Below are positions 4,476-5,346 of a stretch of DNA of 5,346 nucleotides, one piece after another. Each line of letters opens with the position of its first letter. The first letter of the stretch is position 1. The notes beneath the pieces are model-generated. The model was not told the DNA's origin. It did no database searches and saw only the letters and a program-made list of their open reading frames with translations. The position numbers were made by a program, and so were the translations under genes. The DNA comes from Deltaproteobacteria bacterium (GTDB lineage Bacteria > Desulfobacterota > B13-G15), in contig QMLA01000086.1 in the NCBI GenBank assembly GCA_003646585.1, forward strand, positions 1-5,346, read 5' to 3'.

Positions 4476-5346
4476 TCCTTGGTGTGGATCCTGTAGCGTC
4501 TCATCAGGTTGTAAACGGTGGGGCGACTCACCCCGAGGATCTTCGCCGTGCGGGTGATGTTGTAGTTGGAGGCCTCCAGGGCCTGAAGGAGGCTCTCCTT
4601 TTCGATCCTCTGCCTGATTTCCTTTATGCCGGAAGGCCTCTTCGGGGCCTCAAGGGCCTGGATGGACAGGTCCTCGGGTCGGATCACCTCCGATTCGGAA
4701 ATGAGGAGGGCCTTGCGGATCTTGTTTATCATCTCCCTGACGTTGCCGGGCCAGTGGTACTGCATTATGGCCTCAAGGGCCTCCCTGCTGAAGTGCTTCT
4801 TCGGACCGGGCTGATCCTCCTGGAGCTTCCTCAGGAAATAGGTGGCCAAAAGGACCTTGTCCTTTCCCCTTTCCCTCAGAGGGGGAAGGTCCACGATCAC
4901 AACGCTCAAGCGGTAATAGAGGTCCTCCCTGAAGCGGCCCTTTTTGACCTCTTCCTCCAGGTTCCTGTTGGTCGCGGCGATGATCCTGGCATCGACGGTC
5001 CTGGTGGTCCTGGAGCCTATCCTCTCGACACTGCCATCCTCGAGGAACCTCAGCAGTTTAGCCTGAAGGGCAAGGGGCAGTTCCCCGATCTCGTCCAGAA
5101 ACAGGGTGCCACCGTGGGCCTGTTCCACCTTGCCCTTCCTCGCGTTGTAAGCCCCGGTGAAGGCCCCCCGTTCGTAACCGAAGAGCTCGGCCTCGAGGAG
5201 GTTTTCCGGGATTGCGGCACAGTTTATGACCACGAAGGGCTTGTCGCGCCTCGGGCTCCTTTCGTGGATGGCCCTCGCCGTCAATTCCTTCCCGGTCCCG
5301 GTCTCGCCCAGGATGAGCACGGGAACATCAGTGGGGGCCACTTTCC
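4472..5346 (-). CDS. Sigma-54-dependent enhancer-binding transcriptional activator (5' end beyond window)
   Basis: The frame enters from the right edge and ends at TAA 4472. A GTG at 5341 is in frame but not the true start: the AAA+ domain is already under way there and the frame stays open to the edge. Counting from that codon, Walker A is GETGTGKE (12-19), the sigma-54 contact loop is GAFTGA (59-64), Walker B is GGTLFLDE (77-84), sensor I is ATNR (123-126), the arginine-finger region is [11 protein letters not shown] (135-145), and GNVRE is at 199-203. A Fis-type helix-turn-helix closes the protein (about 260-283, [23 protein letters not shown]). All motifs needed to remodel sigma-54 holoenzyme are intact. 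The sensory domain (receiver, PAS, GAF or other) lies outside the window, so the signal is unknown. It converges on the barrel gene with a 4-bp overlap. A good -24/-12 promoter and several dyads lie before the amyloid operon, so it is the natural candidate activator; that link is inferred. Confidence 0.95.
   Translation of the reverse strand, partial: KVAPTDVPVLILGETGTGKELTARAIHERSPRRDKPFVVINCAAIPENLLEAELFGYERGAFTGAYNARKGKVEQAHGGTLFLDEIGELPLALQAKLLRFLEDGSVERIGSRTTRTVDARIIAATNRNLEEEVKKGRFREDLYYRLSVVIVDLPPLRERGKDKVLLATYFLRKLQEDQPGPKKHFSREALEAIMQYHWPGNVREMINKIRKALLISESEVIRPEDLSIQALEAPKRPSGIKEIRQRIEKESLLQALEASNYNITRTAKILGVSRPTVYNLMRRYRIHTKD

Noticed and set aside
5339..5341. GTG as the start of the sigma-54 activator
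   Set aside because: It falls inside the AAA+ domain just before Walker A, and the frame stays open to the window edge, so the gene starts outside.

Overview
The window carries a compact gene cluster that looks like a Fap-type functional amyloid export system (FapA-F family), here with an unusual composition, next to a sigma-54 enhancer-binding regulator. The organism is a Gram-negative bacterium: there is an outer-membrane beta-barrel ending in Phe, several Sec signal peptides, a C39 peptidase predicted to be periplasmic, and sigma-54 control. The moderately GC-rich coding sequence with many AGG arginine codons would fit a Desulfobacterota (deltaproteobacterial) or similar environmental lineage. 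That placement is a guess.

Layout. On the minus strand, read from 3326 down to the left edge, five genes lie head to tail. They are a 98-aa secreted protein (3326-3030), two paralogous three-repeat amyloid-like subunits of 262 aa (2933-2145) and 272 aa (2124-1306), a shorter three-repeat protein of 204 aa with a GTG start (1250-636), and a C39 cysteine peptidase (636 to beyond base 1). The peptidase start overlaps the preceding stop as TGATG. Divergent from them, on the plus strand, is a 322-aa outer-membrane barrel resembling the FapF/MetA-type transporter family (3507-4475). Converging on the barrel gene, with overlapping stop codons, is the AAA+ and DNA-binding part of a sigma-54 activator (right edge to 4472); its N-terminal region lies outside the window.

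The 180-bp divergent intergenic region (3327-3506) is AT-rich and full of signals. It has a well-formed -24/-12 sigma-54 promoter pointing into the five-gene operon (3355-3341). It also has two dyads of the form TTCAC-N5-GTGAA, a third dyad TGTAAA-N5-TTTACA, and a 10-bp inverted repeat with centres 60 bp apart. A simple model is that the neighbouring activator binds these dyads and switches on the amyloid operon.

Working model: the subunits with G[VI]VxVNQSxGNxxNQxN repeats enter the periplasm by Sec, pass through the barrel and polymerise outside, while the C39 peptidase acts in maturation or secretion. The least familiar part is the 98-aa protein. Its translation start almost coincides with the predicted sigma-54 transcription start. 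It carries an almost perfect double-glycine-leader-like motif (LTSDELSQIRGQ) after its Sec signal, in the same operon as a C39 peptidase. Its extreme C-terminus looks like a degenerate half of the amyloid repeat.
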